From the NCBI RefSeq assembly GCF_947489565.1, contig NZ_CANLEA010000004.1, forward strand, positions 248,001-312,000: a stretch of 64,000 bases of DNA, given 5' to 3'. The position numbers and the translations under genes are program-made. Positions 1-9,921 of the stretch are shown in pieces (the stretch's first letter is position 1; each line of letters begins with the position of its first letter). The DNA comes from an uncultured Kordia sp. GTDB taxonomy: Bacteria; Bacteroidota; Bacteroidia; Flavobacteriales; Flavobacteriaceae. A model generated the notes under the pieces. It was given only the letters and a program-made list of their open reading frames with translations. It was not told the origin of the DNA and did no database searches.

Positions 1-666
1 GTTGGTTTCGCTGGCTTGTGTCATGTATACTTTTGCTAAGTATGCATTTGCGGCAGTTTTTACAGGTCTTCCTTGCAAATATTCACCTGCATTTGGCAAC
101 ATGAGTTTTGCTTTTTCAAAGTCAGAAATGATTAAATCATACACTTCTTGTTTGGAATTTCTTGGCAGAAATAGATTGTCTTCTGTTGCTGGAATTGTTC
201 TGATGGGAACGCCTCCAAAGTAGCGAACTAAGTCAAAATATGTTGCTGCTCTTATGAAATATGCTTGTCCTAACGCCGTTTCTTTGTTTGCTAGTGTTAG
301 TGTTGTGTTTTCTAAGTTATTGATGATTGTATTTGATACATTGATCGTTGAATACATTTGTGGCCATAAACGCGTCACCCAAATGTTGTTTGGCAAACAG
401 TTGAGGCTTGTTGCATCTTGACTTGCTCCTTGGTTGGAGAAGAATTTCCCTGATATCGGCGCAATAAATCCATGAATGGATGTTCCGTGATATGCAGGAT
501 TGGCAAAGCTTTGGTATAGTCCGTTGATGGCAGCTTCTACGCCATCTTCCGTACCGAATACTTGTTCTTCACTGAAGAATGTTTCTGGTTCTTCTTCTAG
601 GAAATCTTGACAACTTACACAAAAAGTAGCCAATACAAAACTGATGATTATTTGATATTTTTTCAT
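1..666 (-). CDS. SusD/RagB-like glycan-binding outer membrane lipoprotein (partial, 3' end off window)
   Basis: Surface lipoprotein that captures oligosaccharides for its SusC partner. The first 222 codons are visible. The N-terminus MKKYQIIISFVLATFCVSC is a lipoprotein signal with the lipid-accepting Cys at about residue 19, followed by an acidic stretch (DFLEEEPETFF) typical of surface-exported Bacteroidetes lipoproteins. The segment LVRYFGGVPIRT near residue 165 is a hallmark of the SusD TPR-like core. The start lies 11 nt after the stop of the SusC gene, so the two are co-transcribed. The reading frame is open to the window edge. The family assignment is firm; the sugar is not readable from the sequence. 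Confidence 0.93.
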   Translation of the reverse strand, partial: MKKYQIIISFVLATFCVSCQDFLEEEPETFFSEEQVFGTEDGVEAAINGLYQSFANPAYHGTSIHGFIAPISGKFFSNQGASQDATSLNCLPNNIWVTRLWPQMYSTINVSNTIINNLENTTLTLANKETALGQAYFIRAATYFDLVRYFGGVPIRTIPATEDNLFLPRNSKQEVYDLIISDFEKAKLMLPNAGEYLQGRPVKTAANAYLAKVYMTQASETN

Positions 667-677
667 GTTACTGTTGT

Positions 678-3600
678 TTAGAATGTTAGGTTTAGTGATA
701 GTGAATAAGAACGTTGGTTTGGAAAAGAATTCCAATCGATTCCTACACGACTCGGATCAAAAGAGAAACTGTTTACTTCTGGATCAAATCCGCTATATTT
801 TGTAAATAGTAATAGATTTTGACCTGATACTGAGATGTATGCATTTTTGATGAATGAATTTTCTTTTATCGGCACATTGTATCCAATTGCGACATTTGCC
901 AAGCGCAAGAAACTTCCATCTTCTACAATTCTGTCTGTAAAGCCTGTTTCGTCAGCTAAGTCATATCCAACTCTTGGAAATGTTCCGTTTGGATTGTCTA
1001 CACTCCAAGCATTGTAATACGCTTCCGAGCGAACATTGGTAAATAAGTTATCTGCGTATGCATCTCTGAGAAGATTTCCGTTTGCGATATCATTTCCATA
1101 TACTCCATTGAATAATGCAGATAGTGAGAAGTTTTTGTATTCGATACTTGTTCCAAAACCGTAGTTGAAATCTGGATTGGGATCTCCAATGATTGTTAAA
1201 TCGCTTGCATCAATGATACCATCGCCATTTTGATCGACTAAGTTTACATCTCCTAATTGTGGAGCCGTTCCGTTGAAACTCGCTGCAGTTGCAAGTTGTT
1301 CATCGTTTGAAATGATTCCATTGGTGGCATATCCGTAAAATAATCCTGGTGCTTCACCTTCTATGAAAATGTTTGCTTCCGATTTGAAGAAGTTTCCAGC
1401 AGAAATACGTCTTCCTAAATAAGCGCTGTATGTTTGTGTGCCGAATGAAGAAGGTGCAAATCCGATATCGCCAACTTCATTACGATTGAATGAGATGTTT
1501 CCATATACATTCCAACGAAAGTTATCATTTTTAATTATATCTGCATTGATGCTTAACTCAATTCCTTTATTAATTAAATCTCCTTGATTGGCGATATAGT
1601 TTTCAAATCCTACAGAACCTGGCAACGATACATTTAGCAGTAAGTCATAGATTTCTTTGTAATAAACATCTACCGAACCTACAATACGATCTTCCATGAA
1701 TCCAAAATCTAAACCTGCATTGTATTGACTTGTGGTTTCCCAACTTAGTCCTGTGTTTTTTAGGTTTTGTGGAACGATCGAAGTTAATTGTCCGCCAGAA
1801 GCATCTGAATATTGTGTTTGTGTGAGATTGAATCGTGTTAGCGTACTAAAGTTTGGAATGGCTTGATTTCCCGTCATTCCCCAACCTAAACGCAGTTTTG
1901 CATCTGAGACAAATTTTGATTTGCGCAAGAATTTTTCTTTGTTGATTTTCCACGCAAAAGCAAACGCAGGAAAGTAGCCCCATTTGTTACCATCGGTAAA
2001 TTTTGAACTTCCATCTGCTCTGAATGTTCCTGTAAAAATGTATTTGTTTTTGTAAGTATAGTTGATTCTTCCTAAGTACGATAGTAACGATTCTGGATTT
2101 TCATTGTAGAATACAGGTTGTTGATTTTGTCCTGAAGAAATTCCATCCGCACGCAAGTCTTGCAAAGGAAAATTGGTTGCAGAATTGATTGTATTCGTTG
2201 ACACTCGTTGGTCAATAATAAATCCTAAGGTTCCGTTGACACGGTGATTTCTATTGAATTTATGCTTGAAAAGTAAGGTGTTGTCAATGTTGTAACGAAA
2301 ACGATCTAATGTGCTTATTCCTGCTTCTCCATTGCTTCGTTCCCCACGAAATAAGCCTGTTCCGTACCAAATTTGACGTTCTTTGTTTCTGTAGTCTACG
2401 CCAACCGTGGTTCTGTAGGTGAAAGCATTTGAGATTTTGTAATCTAATCGCAATGAACCTAGCAAACGTAATTCTTTTGATAAATCGTCGTAATCAGTGA
2501 GCCAAGCTCTTGGTCCGTCGATACTTTGATTGAATTCAAAACCGCCAAAGTTGTCTTCAAATTCTAAAATTGGAGCTGCGGAAACTATTTGGCGAATGAT
2601 ATTGTTGTTTGTTCCACCTAAATTATCTGTTCCTTTGGAAGCTGAATTTTTAGTGAATGCTGCGGAAAATTTTGTTGATAGTTTTAGTTTTTCAGAGAAT
2701 TGATTGGTGAGATTTGCATTGAAATCTGCACGTCTTACAAATGTTCTTGGCACTATTCCTTCATTGTTTAAGAAACCAGCCGAAATGTAGAATGTATTTT
2801 TTTCACTTCCACCAGCGGCAGAAATTCGATGATTGACTACTGTTGAAGCTTTGTAAATTTCATCACTCCAATCGACACCTTGAATACGCGCAATGGTTGC
2901 CGCATTGTCAATCATGAATTGCTCGTCGTTTTGAAAATTCGCGATACTTCCATCAGGATAGGTATAATAACGTGGACTGAATCCTTGATTGGCACGAACA
3001 TCATTTTGATATTGTGCATATTCTGCCGTGTTGAGTACGTCAATGTTATTTGTGATTGTTCCTACGCGCGTACTTACATTGTATGTGAATTCTGTTTTTC
3101 CAGATTTTCCTCTTTTTGTAGTAATTAGTACAACTCCATTGGCTCCTCGCGAACCATAAATAGATGTTGCAGAAGCATCTTTTAAGATTTGAATATCGGC
3201 AATATCTCTCGGATTGATTCCTGAAAGTCCGCCTTGTGGTGCTAAATAGCTGTTTCCGCCCGATAATGGATCGGCAGCGTCTTCTGTAGCAGAATCGACA
3301 ATGATTCCATCTACAACGTATAAAGGTTCCGTATTTCCTGTAAGACTGTTAAGTCCTCTAATTTTGATACTTATTGGCGCGCCAGGTTCAAAACCATTTG
3401 ATGTAACTTGAACACCTGCGGCTCTACCTTGAATGAGGTTTTCAACCGTTTGCGATTGCGCTACAATGTCTTCATTTGCTTTGATGCTTGTAATTGCTCC
3501 TGTAACGTCTGTTTTGTCAACTTGTCCATATCCAATTAAGATGACCTCATCTAAGGCTTGTTCGTCTTTTTCGAGTTGTACGTTTATATTTTTTTGGTTG

Positions 3601-3851
3601 GTAATGGTGACTTCTTTCGTTTTGAAACCAATGTAACTGAATAGCAATGTTGCAGGAGTTGTTTTGATTTCAATGGTATAGTTACCATCAATATCCGCAA
3701 TGGCAACTTTGGAAGTTTCTTTTACGACTACAGATGCGCCCGGAAGTGGAAATCCTGTGTTGTCAGTAATTTTACCTGTAATGTTGGTTTGCGCCGATAA
3801 CGTTATCGTGAAAAGGGAAACCAGAAAACATAAAAACTGTACGTGTTTCAT
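678..3851 (-). CDS. SusC/RagA-like TonB-dependent outer membrane transporter
   Basis: TonB-dependent importer of oligosaccharides through the outer membrane, partner of the SusD protein that follows. At 1057 aa it has the usual family length. Order of parts: signal peptide (about 1-20), a carboxypeptidase-D-like regulatory domain (ITGKITDNTGFPLPGASVVV, about 24-100), a plug domain (IRGLNSLTGNTEPLYVVDGI near 165; QILKDASATSIYGSRGANGV near 222), then a long barrel ending in the expected C-terminal Phe (LSLNLTF). The plug motifs are those of the SusC class rather than of siderophore receptors. It is probably controlled by the hybrid two-component regulator encoded just upstream on the same strand. 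Confidence 0.96.
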   Translation of the reverse strand: MKHVQFLCFLVSLFTITLSAQTNITGKITDNTGFPLPGASVVVKETSKVAIADIDGNYTIEIKTTPATLLFSYIGFKTKEVTITNQKNINVQLEKDEQALDEVILIGYGQVDKTDVTGAITSIKANEDIVAQSQTVENLIQGRAAGVQVTSNGFEPGAPISIKIRGLNSLTGNTEPLYVVDGIIVDSATEDAADPLSGGNSYLAPQGGLSGINPRDIADIQILKDASATSIYGSRGANGVVLITTKRGKSGKTEFTYNVSTRVGTITNNIDVLNTAEYAQYQNDVRANQGFSPRYYTYPDGSIANFQNDEQFMIDNAATIARIQGVDWSDEIYKASTVVNHRISAAGGSEKNTFYISAGFLNNEGIVPRTFVRRADFNANLTNQFSEKLKLSTKFSAAFTKNSASKGTDNLGGTNNNIIRQIVSAAPILEFEDNFGGFEFNQSIDGPRAWLTDYDDLSKELRLLGSLRLDYKISNAFTYRTTVGVDYRNKERQIWYGTGLFRGERSNGEAGISTLDRFRYNIDNTLLFKHKFNRNHRVNGTLGFIIDQRVSTNTINSATNFPLQDLRADGISSGQNQQPVFYNENPESLLSYLGRINYTYKNKYIFTGTFRADGSSKFTDGNKWGYFPAFAFAWKINKEKFLRKSKFVSDAKLRLGWGMTGNQAIPNFSTLTRFNLTQTQYSDASGGQLTSIVPQNLKNTGLSWETTSQYNAGLDFGFMEDRIVGSVDVYYKEIYDLLLNVSLPGSVGFENYIANQGDLINKGIELSINADIIKNDNFRWNVYGNISFNRNEVGDIGFAPSSFGTQTYSAYLGRRISAGNFFKSEANIFIEGEAPGLFYGYATNGIISNDEQLATAASFNGTAPQLGDVNLVDQNGDGIIDASDLTIIGDPNPDFNYGFGTSIEYKNFSLSALFNGVYGNDIANGNLLRDAYADNLFTNVRSEAYYNAWSVDNPNGTFPRVGYDLADETGFTDRIVEDGSFLRLANVAIGYNVPIKENSFIKNAYISVSGQNLLLFTKYSGFDPEVNSFSFDPSRVGIDWNSFPNQRSYSLSLNLTF

Positions 3852-4064
3852 AATTTTGATTCGTTCGTTTGTGCTAAACTACTATTTAAATGTTTTTTAA
3901 AGGTTTTAAAATACATCACAAAAGGTCTGTTTATTGTCAAACCCTTTAAAATTAAGCAGTAAACGGCGGTTTTAAATAGGAATTTATGAATTATCGTAGT
4001 TGATTTTTGATAATTTTTAAAAGCTATTTGCAGTTTTTATTCTGAAAAAAGGTGTCTTTTTGAC
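3852..4064 (-). promoter_or_regulatory. Control region upstream of the susC/susD-like operon
   Basis: A 213-bp AT-rich gap between the hybrid regulator and the SusC gene. It must hold the SusC promoter, because genes of this kind are induced by the neighbouring hybrid regulator. I could not pick out a convincing -33/-7 pair; the best -7-like match read on the minus strand is TAGTTTAG near the SusC start. Presence of a promoter is inferred from gene layout, not from a clear motif. Confidence 0.4.
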
Positions 4065-7000
4065 TTATTTTAGACTGTCCAAGAAACCACTCGGCGTCAT
4101 TTTGTAGAATTTTTTGAACGATGTACTAAAGTATTTCGGATTGGAAAATCCAGAACTGTACGCCACTTCTTTGATCGTTTTGTCACCTTTGATGAGTAAT
4201 TCTTTGGCGTGTTTGAGTTTGGTATGAATGATAAAATCTTGCGGCGAAAGATCGACCAAGTTTTTGAGTTTCATGTATAGTGACGTTCTACTCATGCCAA
4301 AACTTGCCGATAAATCGTGTACCGAAAATGAACTGTTGTTGATGTTTTCGATGATGGTTTTTTCGAGATTGTTCAAAAATTCTTGATCGCTTTTGTTTCG
4401 AAACATGGATGCGTTTTCTGCATCGCTTTCGTGAACGTATTTTTTGTGTAGTTTTTTCTGGAATTTGAGCGTATTGATCATTTTAGCAAACAATATTTTC
4501 ATATTGATTGGCTTTTCAATGTATTCTGAGATACCGCTTTCCAAACTTTCTATTTTTTGATTGGAGTTTTGTAAAACAGTCATCATAAATACAGGAATAT
4601 GATTTAGATTGATGTCTTTTTTGAGTTGACGCGCCATTTCCATTCCATCCATTTCTGGCATGATTAAGTCTGTCAAAATGATATCAGGAAAGAGTTGGGA
4701 TGCGGTTTCCAAACCTTCTTTTCCATTTTTGGCTTCGTGTACTTGAAAATAGGTTGCTAAAGTGTCTACCAAAAGTTTACGAAGTTCGTCATTGTCTTCA
4801 ACGATTAAGATTTTGCTATCGCTGAATTCTTCTAATTCTTCCTGAATTTCAATCGTATTTGGCACTTCTTCTACAGTATCTTCTATACTCGCTACATGAT
4901 CGTGGAATTCTTTTACGTAATCTGGCAACGTGACCGTAAACGTTGTTCCTTTGTTTTCTTCACTCACAAAAGAAATTGTTCCTTTTATTTTATCGACCAA
5001 ATTTTTAATCATAATTAAACCCAAACCAGTTCCCGGACGTTGACTATTAATGACATTTCGCGCTCTGTAATAACGATTTAGAATAAATTTTTGTTGGTCT
5101 TTTGGAATTCCGATTCCGTTGTCAATGACATCAATTTTTAAGTGTTGATTGTTGGTATGTGCTAATACAATTTTGATATGTCCGTTGTCATGTGAATATT
5201 TAATCGCGTTCGAAAATAGATTTAATATAATTTTTTCAAACGTATCAATGTCAAAGAAGAAGTTTTCGTGTTGTAATTTTTCAGTATCGAGTTCAACTTC
5301 AAGATTCCTTTCTGATAGTAAAGGTTTAAAATCGTTGATAAGTTGTAGTAAGTGTTTTTTGAGTGCTATTTTCTGAATGTCTTGTGCCAATGTTTCTTGG
5401 GAAGTCACTTTGTGGAAATTCAGCATTTGCTCAAATAATGAATTGATGCGCTTGACTGTTGTTTTGATTTGATCTTTTGATGTGTCTTGCGTTTCTTTGG
5501 AATCAGTCACTTTATCTAACGAAGAAATTAAAATCGTTAACGGTGTTTTGATTTCGTGTGTAATGTTGTTTAAAAAGTTGATTTGTTCATCGGCATTTCG
5601 TTTTTTCACCAAAACAGAGATGTAATGATAAATGGTGTATGCAATCGCAATTCCTAGTAATATGTATAATATGATAGCTAAATTACTTGCCCACCAAGCT
5701 GTTTTTATGTGAATTTGTAGTTTTCTTTCAGGTCCAAAGTCACCGTATTTGCTAGACGCTTTCACGCGAAATGTGTACGTTCCTGAATTTAGGTTGGTGT
5801 ATGTTGCAAAGTCTGTTGCTGTTGGTGTTGACCATTCTTCTTCAAAACCATCTAATTTCCATGAGTATTTTAGTTTGGATGAACTTCCGTGCGAGATTCC
5901 TGTGAAACCAATTTCTATGGAGTTTTCGTGACTTTTTAGTGTGAGTTTGTCCGTAACATTGATATGGCTTTCAAGAATTTTTGTACCTGGTTGCACAGCT
6001 TTATTGAACAGTTTGAATTCTTCTAAAACGATGATTGGCCGATGATTTTCTCCTTTTATTTTTGTGGGATCAAATCGAACAATACCATCTACACCACCAA
6101 ATGCGAATTCGTTCGTGTTTATTTTTGCAAAGCTTCCATAATTAAATTCGGTGCTAGTCAAACCATCTTTTTTGTCGAATGTATTGATGATGGTATCTTT
6201 TTCAGAAATGTTGATTTGCACCAATCCTTTAGTCGTACTTGCCCAAAGATTGTTGTCATTTGTTGCTAGAATTCCTTGAATGATATCGGAAGGCATTCCT
6301 GATTGGATTGATAATTTTTGAATTGCTTTATTCTTCGGATTGTAAAAAACCAAACCTTCTCCATTGGTTGCAAGAATATAGCGATTGTCATTTGTACAAT
6401 AAACAGCATTTATGGTTGAAAAAGCCAATGTTTTTTCGTTCGGTTTTAACGCTTCTAATAACTTGAATTCTTTCTTTGCATCGTTGATGACATATATTCC
6501 GTTTCTTCCTGCTGCAATGATATTTCCTTCGTTATCAGACTGTATTGCTTTGATATTATTGATTGGATAGTTGTCCAAATCACCGTTTTTACGAAGTATT
6601 GTCATATACCCACCAATTCCGCCAAACCATAAGTTTCCGTGAACGTCTTTGTAAATGGTGTATGTTTTTTTGAGAAGTGTTTTATCGTCATCTATCGCTG
6701 TAAAACGTTCACTTGAAAGCGAATTGATGTTTACTTTGTACAGTCCGTTATTGTAGGTTCCAACCCACATATCATCACCATCTGCTTCAAAAGCCAATAC
6801 AATATCTTTTACATTGTCTGGTTTTTTTGAGAGATTTTCAATATGTGTCCAAGAATCATTTTTTTTATCATAAATACTTGTTCCTTTTTTCGTTCCAAAC
6901 CATAGTTTACCGTTGTTATCTTTTGCAATGGAACGTGTAAAATTGACCGCAAGACTATTTTTTTTATTCAGTTCATGTGTAATATTCTCGAATGGCAATT

Positions 7001-7973
7001 GATTTGAGTTGAAATAATTCACGCCACCACCATAGGACGCAATCCATAAGATACCTCGCTTACCGAATTCTAGATCGTAAATTCCGTTACTTGAGATTGA
7101 TTTCGGATTGTCCGCATCTTCTGTGTAATGTTGAAGTATGTTGAACTTTTGATCTGTGTAGTAGAGTCCGTCGCCATCCGTTGCAATGAACATATTTTGC
7201 TTGTCATCCAGAATAAAATCATTGATTGGACAATTGAAATTTTTAGAAAGTTCGATGGAATTTACATCAAATGATTTCGTGTGAACTGTAAAAATCATTC
7301 CTGTTTTTGTTCCAACCATCAATTGATCTTTCAGTAAAACAATACTACTGATGTTTTGAGGATTGCCATCAAGTTTGATTTTGACAACTTCGCCCGTTTG
7401 TATATCGTAAGAATATAAACCTTTGCTTGTTCCGAGAACAATGGTATCATTAAACGCATGTAGCGCATGAATTACATGTCCTTCTAATACGTTTTCAAGT
7501 TGCGCATCGCTTTTGTTGGGCGAATATTTCCAAAGTCCGTTATAACCACCAATCCAAACGGTATTATTTTTATCTTCACAAAACGCTTCTACCAATGAAG
7601 GATTGATTGCTTTTTTATTGTCTACAATGTCAAATATATCCTTGTTGGCGTTGTATTTACAGATGCCTTTTTCCGAACCTGCCCAAATTTGCTGTTTTGA
7701 ATCGATAAAAATTTCCGTGATTCTATTATTTAACGACGTTGGCAAACCATTGTATGTATTGTAAAATTTAAATGTTTTGCTGTTGTGTTTTGCGATTCCT
7801 TCTTCGGAAGCAATCCAAACATTTCCAATACTATCTTGTTTGATATCGTATACAATACTTTGCGAATATTCATTATTACCTGCCAATTGTTCAAACGCAA
7901 TTTTATGTTGCGCATGCGTAGTTGTTATAAAAACTACAAAGAGGAATAGGAATATGTGTTGAATGGGCTTCAA
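4065..7973 (-). CDS. Hybrid two-component system sensor/regulator (HTCS) of a polysaccharide utilisation locus
   Basis: One-protein two-component system that senses a breakdown product of a glycan in the periplasm and activates the adjacent transporter genes. Order in 1302 aa: signal peptide (about 1-21), a beta-propeller sensor of repeated Reg_prop motifs (about 25-690; e.g. VWIASEEGIAKHN, LWFGTKKGTSIYDKK), a Y_Y_Y domain (about 700-765), one membrane helix (about 770-795), a histidine kinase with H-box NITHEIKTPL, N-box NLFSNAIKYS, DNGIGIP and GTGLGL, a receiver domain with phospho-Asp in DIILTDLIMPEMDG, and an AraC-type DNA-binding domain at the end. All key residues are present, so it should be active. 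It has the same orientation as the SusC/SusD pair. Confidence 0.96.
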   Translation of the reverse strand: MKPIQHIFLFLFVVFITTTHAQHKIAFEQLAGNNEYSQSIVYDIKQDSIGNVWIASEEGIAKHNSKTFKFYNTYNGLPTSLNNRITEIFIDSKQQIWAGSEKGICKYNANKDIFDIVDNKKAINPSLVEAFCEDKNNTVWIGGYNGLWKYSPNKSDAQLENVLEGHVIHALHAFNDTIVLGTSKGLYSYDIQTGEVVKIKLDGNPQNISSIVLLKDQLMVGTKTGMIFTVHTKSFDVNSIELSKNFNCPINDFILDDKQNMFIATDGDGLYYTDQKFNILQHYTEDADNPKSISSNGIYDLEFGKRGILWIASYGGGVNYFNSNQLPFENITHELNKKNSLAVNFTRSIAKDNNGKLWFGTKKGTSIYDKKNDSWTHIENLSKKPDNVKDIVLAFEADGDDMWVGTYNNGLYKVNINSLSSERFTAIDDDKTLLKKTYTIYKDVHGNLWFGGIGGYMTILRKNGDLDNYPINNIKAIQSDNEGNIIAAGRNGIYVINDAKKEFKLLEALKPNEKTLAFSTINAVYCTNDNRYILATNGEGLVFYNPKNKAIQKLSIQSGMPSDIIQGILATNDNNLWASTTKGLVQINISEKDTIINTFDKKDGLTSTEFNYGSFAKINTNEFAFGGVDGIVRFDPTKIKGENHRPIIVLEEFKLFNKAVQPGTKILESHINVTDKLTLKSHENSIEIGFTGISHGSSSKLKYSWKLDGFEEEWSTPTATDFATYTNLNSGTYTFRVKASSKYGDFGPERKLQIHIKTAWWASNLAIILYILLGIAIAYTIYHYISVLVKKRNADEQINFLNNITHEIKTPLTILISSLDKVTDSKETQDTSKDQIKTTVKRINSLFEQMLNFHKVTSQETLAQDIQKIALKKHLLQLINDFKPLLSERNLEVELDTEKLQHENFFFDIDTFEKIILNLFSNAIKYSHDNGHIKIVLAHTNNQHLKIDVIDNGIGIPKDQQKFILNRYYRARNVINSQRPGTGLGLIMIKNLVDKIKGTISFVSEENKGTTFTVTLPDYVKEFHDHVASIEDTVEEVPNTIEIQEELEEFSDSKILIVEDNDELRKLLVDTLATYFQVHEAKNGKEGLETASQLFPDIILTDLIMPEMDGMEMARQLKKDINLNHIPVFMMTVLQNSNQKIESLESGISEYIEKPINMKILFAKMINTLKFQKKLHKKYVHESDAENASMFRNKSDQEFLNNLEKTIIENINNSSFSVHDLSASFGMSRTSLYMKLKNLVDLSPQDFIIHTKLKHAKELLIKGDKTIKEVAYSSGFSNPKYFSTSFKKFYKMTPSGFLDSLK

Positions 7974-7990
7974 TTTTAGGCGCTAATACT

Positions 7991-7998
7991 TATATTTG
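7991..7998 (+). promoter_or_regulatory. Candidate -7 promoter box for the sulfatase-maturation gene
   Basis: TATATTTG fits the Bacteroidetes -7 consensus TAnnTTTG and lies 48 bp before the start of the gene at 8047. No clear TTG at the -33 position was seen, so the call rests on one element. Confidence 0.4.
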
Positions 7999-8046
7999 AC
8001 GATAAATATAATTGTTTTTTAAATATACCTCAATATTTTCAAGAAT

Positions 8047-9129
8047 ATGAAATATAAACTTCCCATAATTGCCATTCTTCTAATTTTGATCTGTTTTAGT
8101 TGTAAAAATGACCAAAAGACAACCAAAAAAGTTGAAACGCCTGTTAAACAAGAAAAACCTTCAAATATAAATACACCAAAAGGAATGGTTTGGGTTGCTG
8201 GGAAAACCTTTACGCAAGGAGCCAAAGCTAGTGATTCGTATGCGATGCCAAGAGAAAAACCAGCCCACGAAGTCACTGTTGATGGTTTTTTTATGGACAT
8301 TCACGAAGTGACAAATGAAGAATTTAAAAAATTTGTGGATGCTACAGGTTATGTTACTGTTGCCGAGCGTCCAATTGATTGGGAAGTTATGAAAAAAGAA
8401 TTACCAAAAGGCACTCCAAAACCACACGATTCTATTTTACAGCCTGGAAGTTTAATTTTTAATAAAAGCGTGAATGCTGTTGCAAATATGAACAATTATG
8501 CACAATGGTGGACATGGAAAGTTGGCGCCAATTGGAAGCAACCGGAAGGGAAAGGAAGTTCGATAGAAGGTAAAGAAAATCATCCTGTAGTACACGTTGC
8601 TTTTGAAGATGCGCTGGCATATTGTAAATGGGCCAACAGACGTTTGCCAACGGAAGCTGAATGGGAAGCCGCAGCACAAGGAACTCAAAAAGATGCTGTG
8701 TTTACTTGGGGAAATGATACTTCTGTATTGAACCAAAAAGCAAATACTTGGCAAGGAACGTTTCCAACTGAAAATTTATCAAAAGATGGGTTTACATACA
8801 TTGCGCCTGTAGGTTCGTATGATCCGAATAATATTGGAATTTACGATATGTTAGGGAATGTTTGGGAATGGACTTCGGATGTATATAATATGAATTACTA
8901 CAATAGTTTGGATACTTCAAAACCCATTTTGAATCCAAAAGGTGCAGATACCTATTACAATCCTCAAAATCCGTATCAAGTAGAAATGGTGATGAAAGGT
9001 GGTTCTTATTTGTGTCACGATTCTTATTGTGCAAGCTTTAGAATTTCCGCACGTATGTCTACGAGTAAAGATTCCGGTTCAGATCATTTAGGATTTAGAA
9101 CTGTTGCAACACCTGAAATGTTGAAGTAA
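8047..9129 (+). CDS. Formylglycine-generating enzyme (SUMF1 family), lipoprotein
   Basis: Oxidises the active-site Cys of sulfatases to formylglycine. The first 19 residues form a lipoprotein signal (Cys in CFSCKND), so it acts outside the cytoplasm. The FGE fold runs from GMVWVAGKTFTQGA (about 40) to DHLGFRTV at the end, with the standard blocks HEVTNEEFKKFV, RRLPTEAEWEAAA and GNVWEWTSDVYN. The segment KGGSYLCHDSYCASFR holds both catalytic cysteines in the spacing of true FGE, whereas many look-alike FGE-sulfatase-domain proteins lack them. It stands divergent to the hybrid regulator. No sulfatase is visible in the window; the client sulfatases probably lie beyond the left edge or elsewhere. 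Confidence 0.9.
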   Translation: MKYKLPIIAILLILICFSCKNDQKTTKKVETPVKQEKPSNINTPKGMVWVAGKTFTQGAKASDSYAMPREKPAHEVTVDGFFMDIHEVTNEEFKKFVDATGYVTVAERPIDWEVMKKELPKGTPKPHDSILQPGSLIFNKSVNAVANMNNYAQWWTWKVGANWKQPEGKGSSIEGKENHPVVHVAFEDALAYCKWANRRLPTEAEWEAAAQGTQKDAVFTWGNDTSVLNQKANTWQGTFPTENLSKDGFTYIAPVGSYDPNNIGIYDMLGNVWEWTSDVYNMNYYNSLDTSKPILNPKGADTYYNPQNPYQVEMVMKGGSYLCHDSYCASFRISARMSTSKDSGSDHLGFRTVATPEMLK

Positions 9130-9301
9130 TTGAAGATTTCCTTTCTTTTATTAACTTATTTATTTCTATCTTTGGATATATTTAATCATCAAATGATGAA
9201 AATCTAAACGCATATACAAACGCATATAGATTGTCTATTATAAGTAGGGTTTTAAAAACTTAACAAACTGATAATCAACTACGATTATTTTAGTAATTGA
9301 G

Positions 9302-9345
9302 TTCATAACCCGGAGGTCTCGGGTTCAATTCCCGATCTCGCTACA
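9302..9345 (+). pseudogene. 3' part of a tRNA gene (CAT anticodon loop to acceptor end), left island boundary
   Basis: The stretch reads anticodon loop TTCATAA, then CCCGG, variable loop AGGTC, T-arm TCGGGTTCAATTCCCGA and acceptor strand TCTCGCTAC. The 5' half does not pair with it: the base run before the loop cannot form the anticodon stem, so this is a fragment, not a working tRNA. A tRNA 3' end next to an integrase start is the usual attachment-site layout of tyrosine-recombinase islands. Confidence 0.7.
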
Positions 9346-9527
9346 AAGATAAAATAGGCTTTAAGTCAGTACTTTATACGGTTTACCACTTTTGGCAAAC
9401 CGTTTTTTTATTACTAATCTCAACGAAATTTTAACAAACGAGTATATAAACAAGCATGTTTCTATTGCAAAAAAATGTTTTCAGAGCCTAAGATATATGA
9501 TGCAAAAGGTGATCTTTCCAAACGTTG
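9322..9527 (+). repeat. Left 206-bp direct repeat of the island (attachment-site scar)
   Basis: Matches 30875-31080 with about nine differences over 206 bp (offset 21,553 bp). It carries a tRNA T-arm and acceptor end, a hairpin terminator and the first codons of a tyrosine integrase. Same orientation as the right copy. Confidence 0.93.
9378..9409 (+). terminator. Hairpin terminator after the tRNA fragment
   Basis: ACGGTTT pairs with AAACCGT around a 12-nt loop, followed by a T run. It sits 33 nt after the tRNA end and recurs in the right repeat, where most of the stem is kept. Confidence 0.75.
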
Positions 9528-9921
9528 TTATTTCTACTACTACTATCGGAATCCCGTAACAGAAAAATTAGTCTTACAACCACCTTTATATATGGGAGTC
9601 AATAGATTAAAGACTAAAAAAGAACGAATGAAAATGCTCGTCATTAATCAAATAGTATTGCATGAACTACTGAAAAAGGGATATAATCCTTATGAATCTT
9701 ACACAGAAACTGATAAACGCATTGAACAACAGAAAATACAAGAAGAAGGTATTGAATTTGACAGTCAACGAAAAAATTATACTGTAAAAGAAGCGCTATT
9801 TTTTGCTTTAAAGCAACGTAAACCGCATTGGAAAAAGAAAACTGCGGGAACAATGAATGGTCATTACAATAGATTTGTTGATGTTGTTAAATCATTAATA
9901 GTAAGCACTTTGCGATTATAA
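9475..9921 (+). pseudogene. Truncated tyrosine recombinase/integrase (N-terminal arm and start of core-binding domain only)
   Basis: The 148 codons show a Bacteroidetes-type integrase start: MFSEPKIYDAKGDLSKRCYF, then NPVTEKLVLQPP (arm DNA-binding domain), a helical segment, and WKKKTAGTMNGHYNRF at the start of the core-binding domain. Full members have about 400 residues with the catalytic R-H-R-Y set, all missing here. From about 9870 the reading frame continues only by chance into the antisense of the ATPase remnant described next, so a deletion junction lies near that point. The same start is found in the right repeat at 31028. Confidence 0.82.

Noticed and set aside
8019-8300. Open frame of 93 codons antisense to the FGE gene
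   Set aside because: Lies wholly inside a well-supported gene on the other strand; composition is that of antisense.
9302-9345. Complete tRNA-Met gene
   Set aside because: Only the 3' half is present; the upstream bases cannot pair to form the anticodon, D or acceptor stems.
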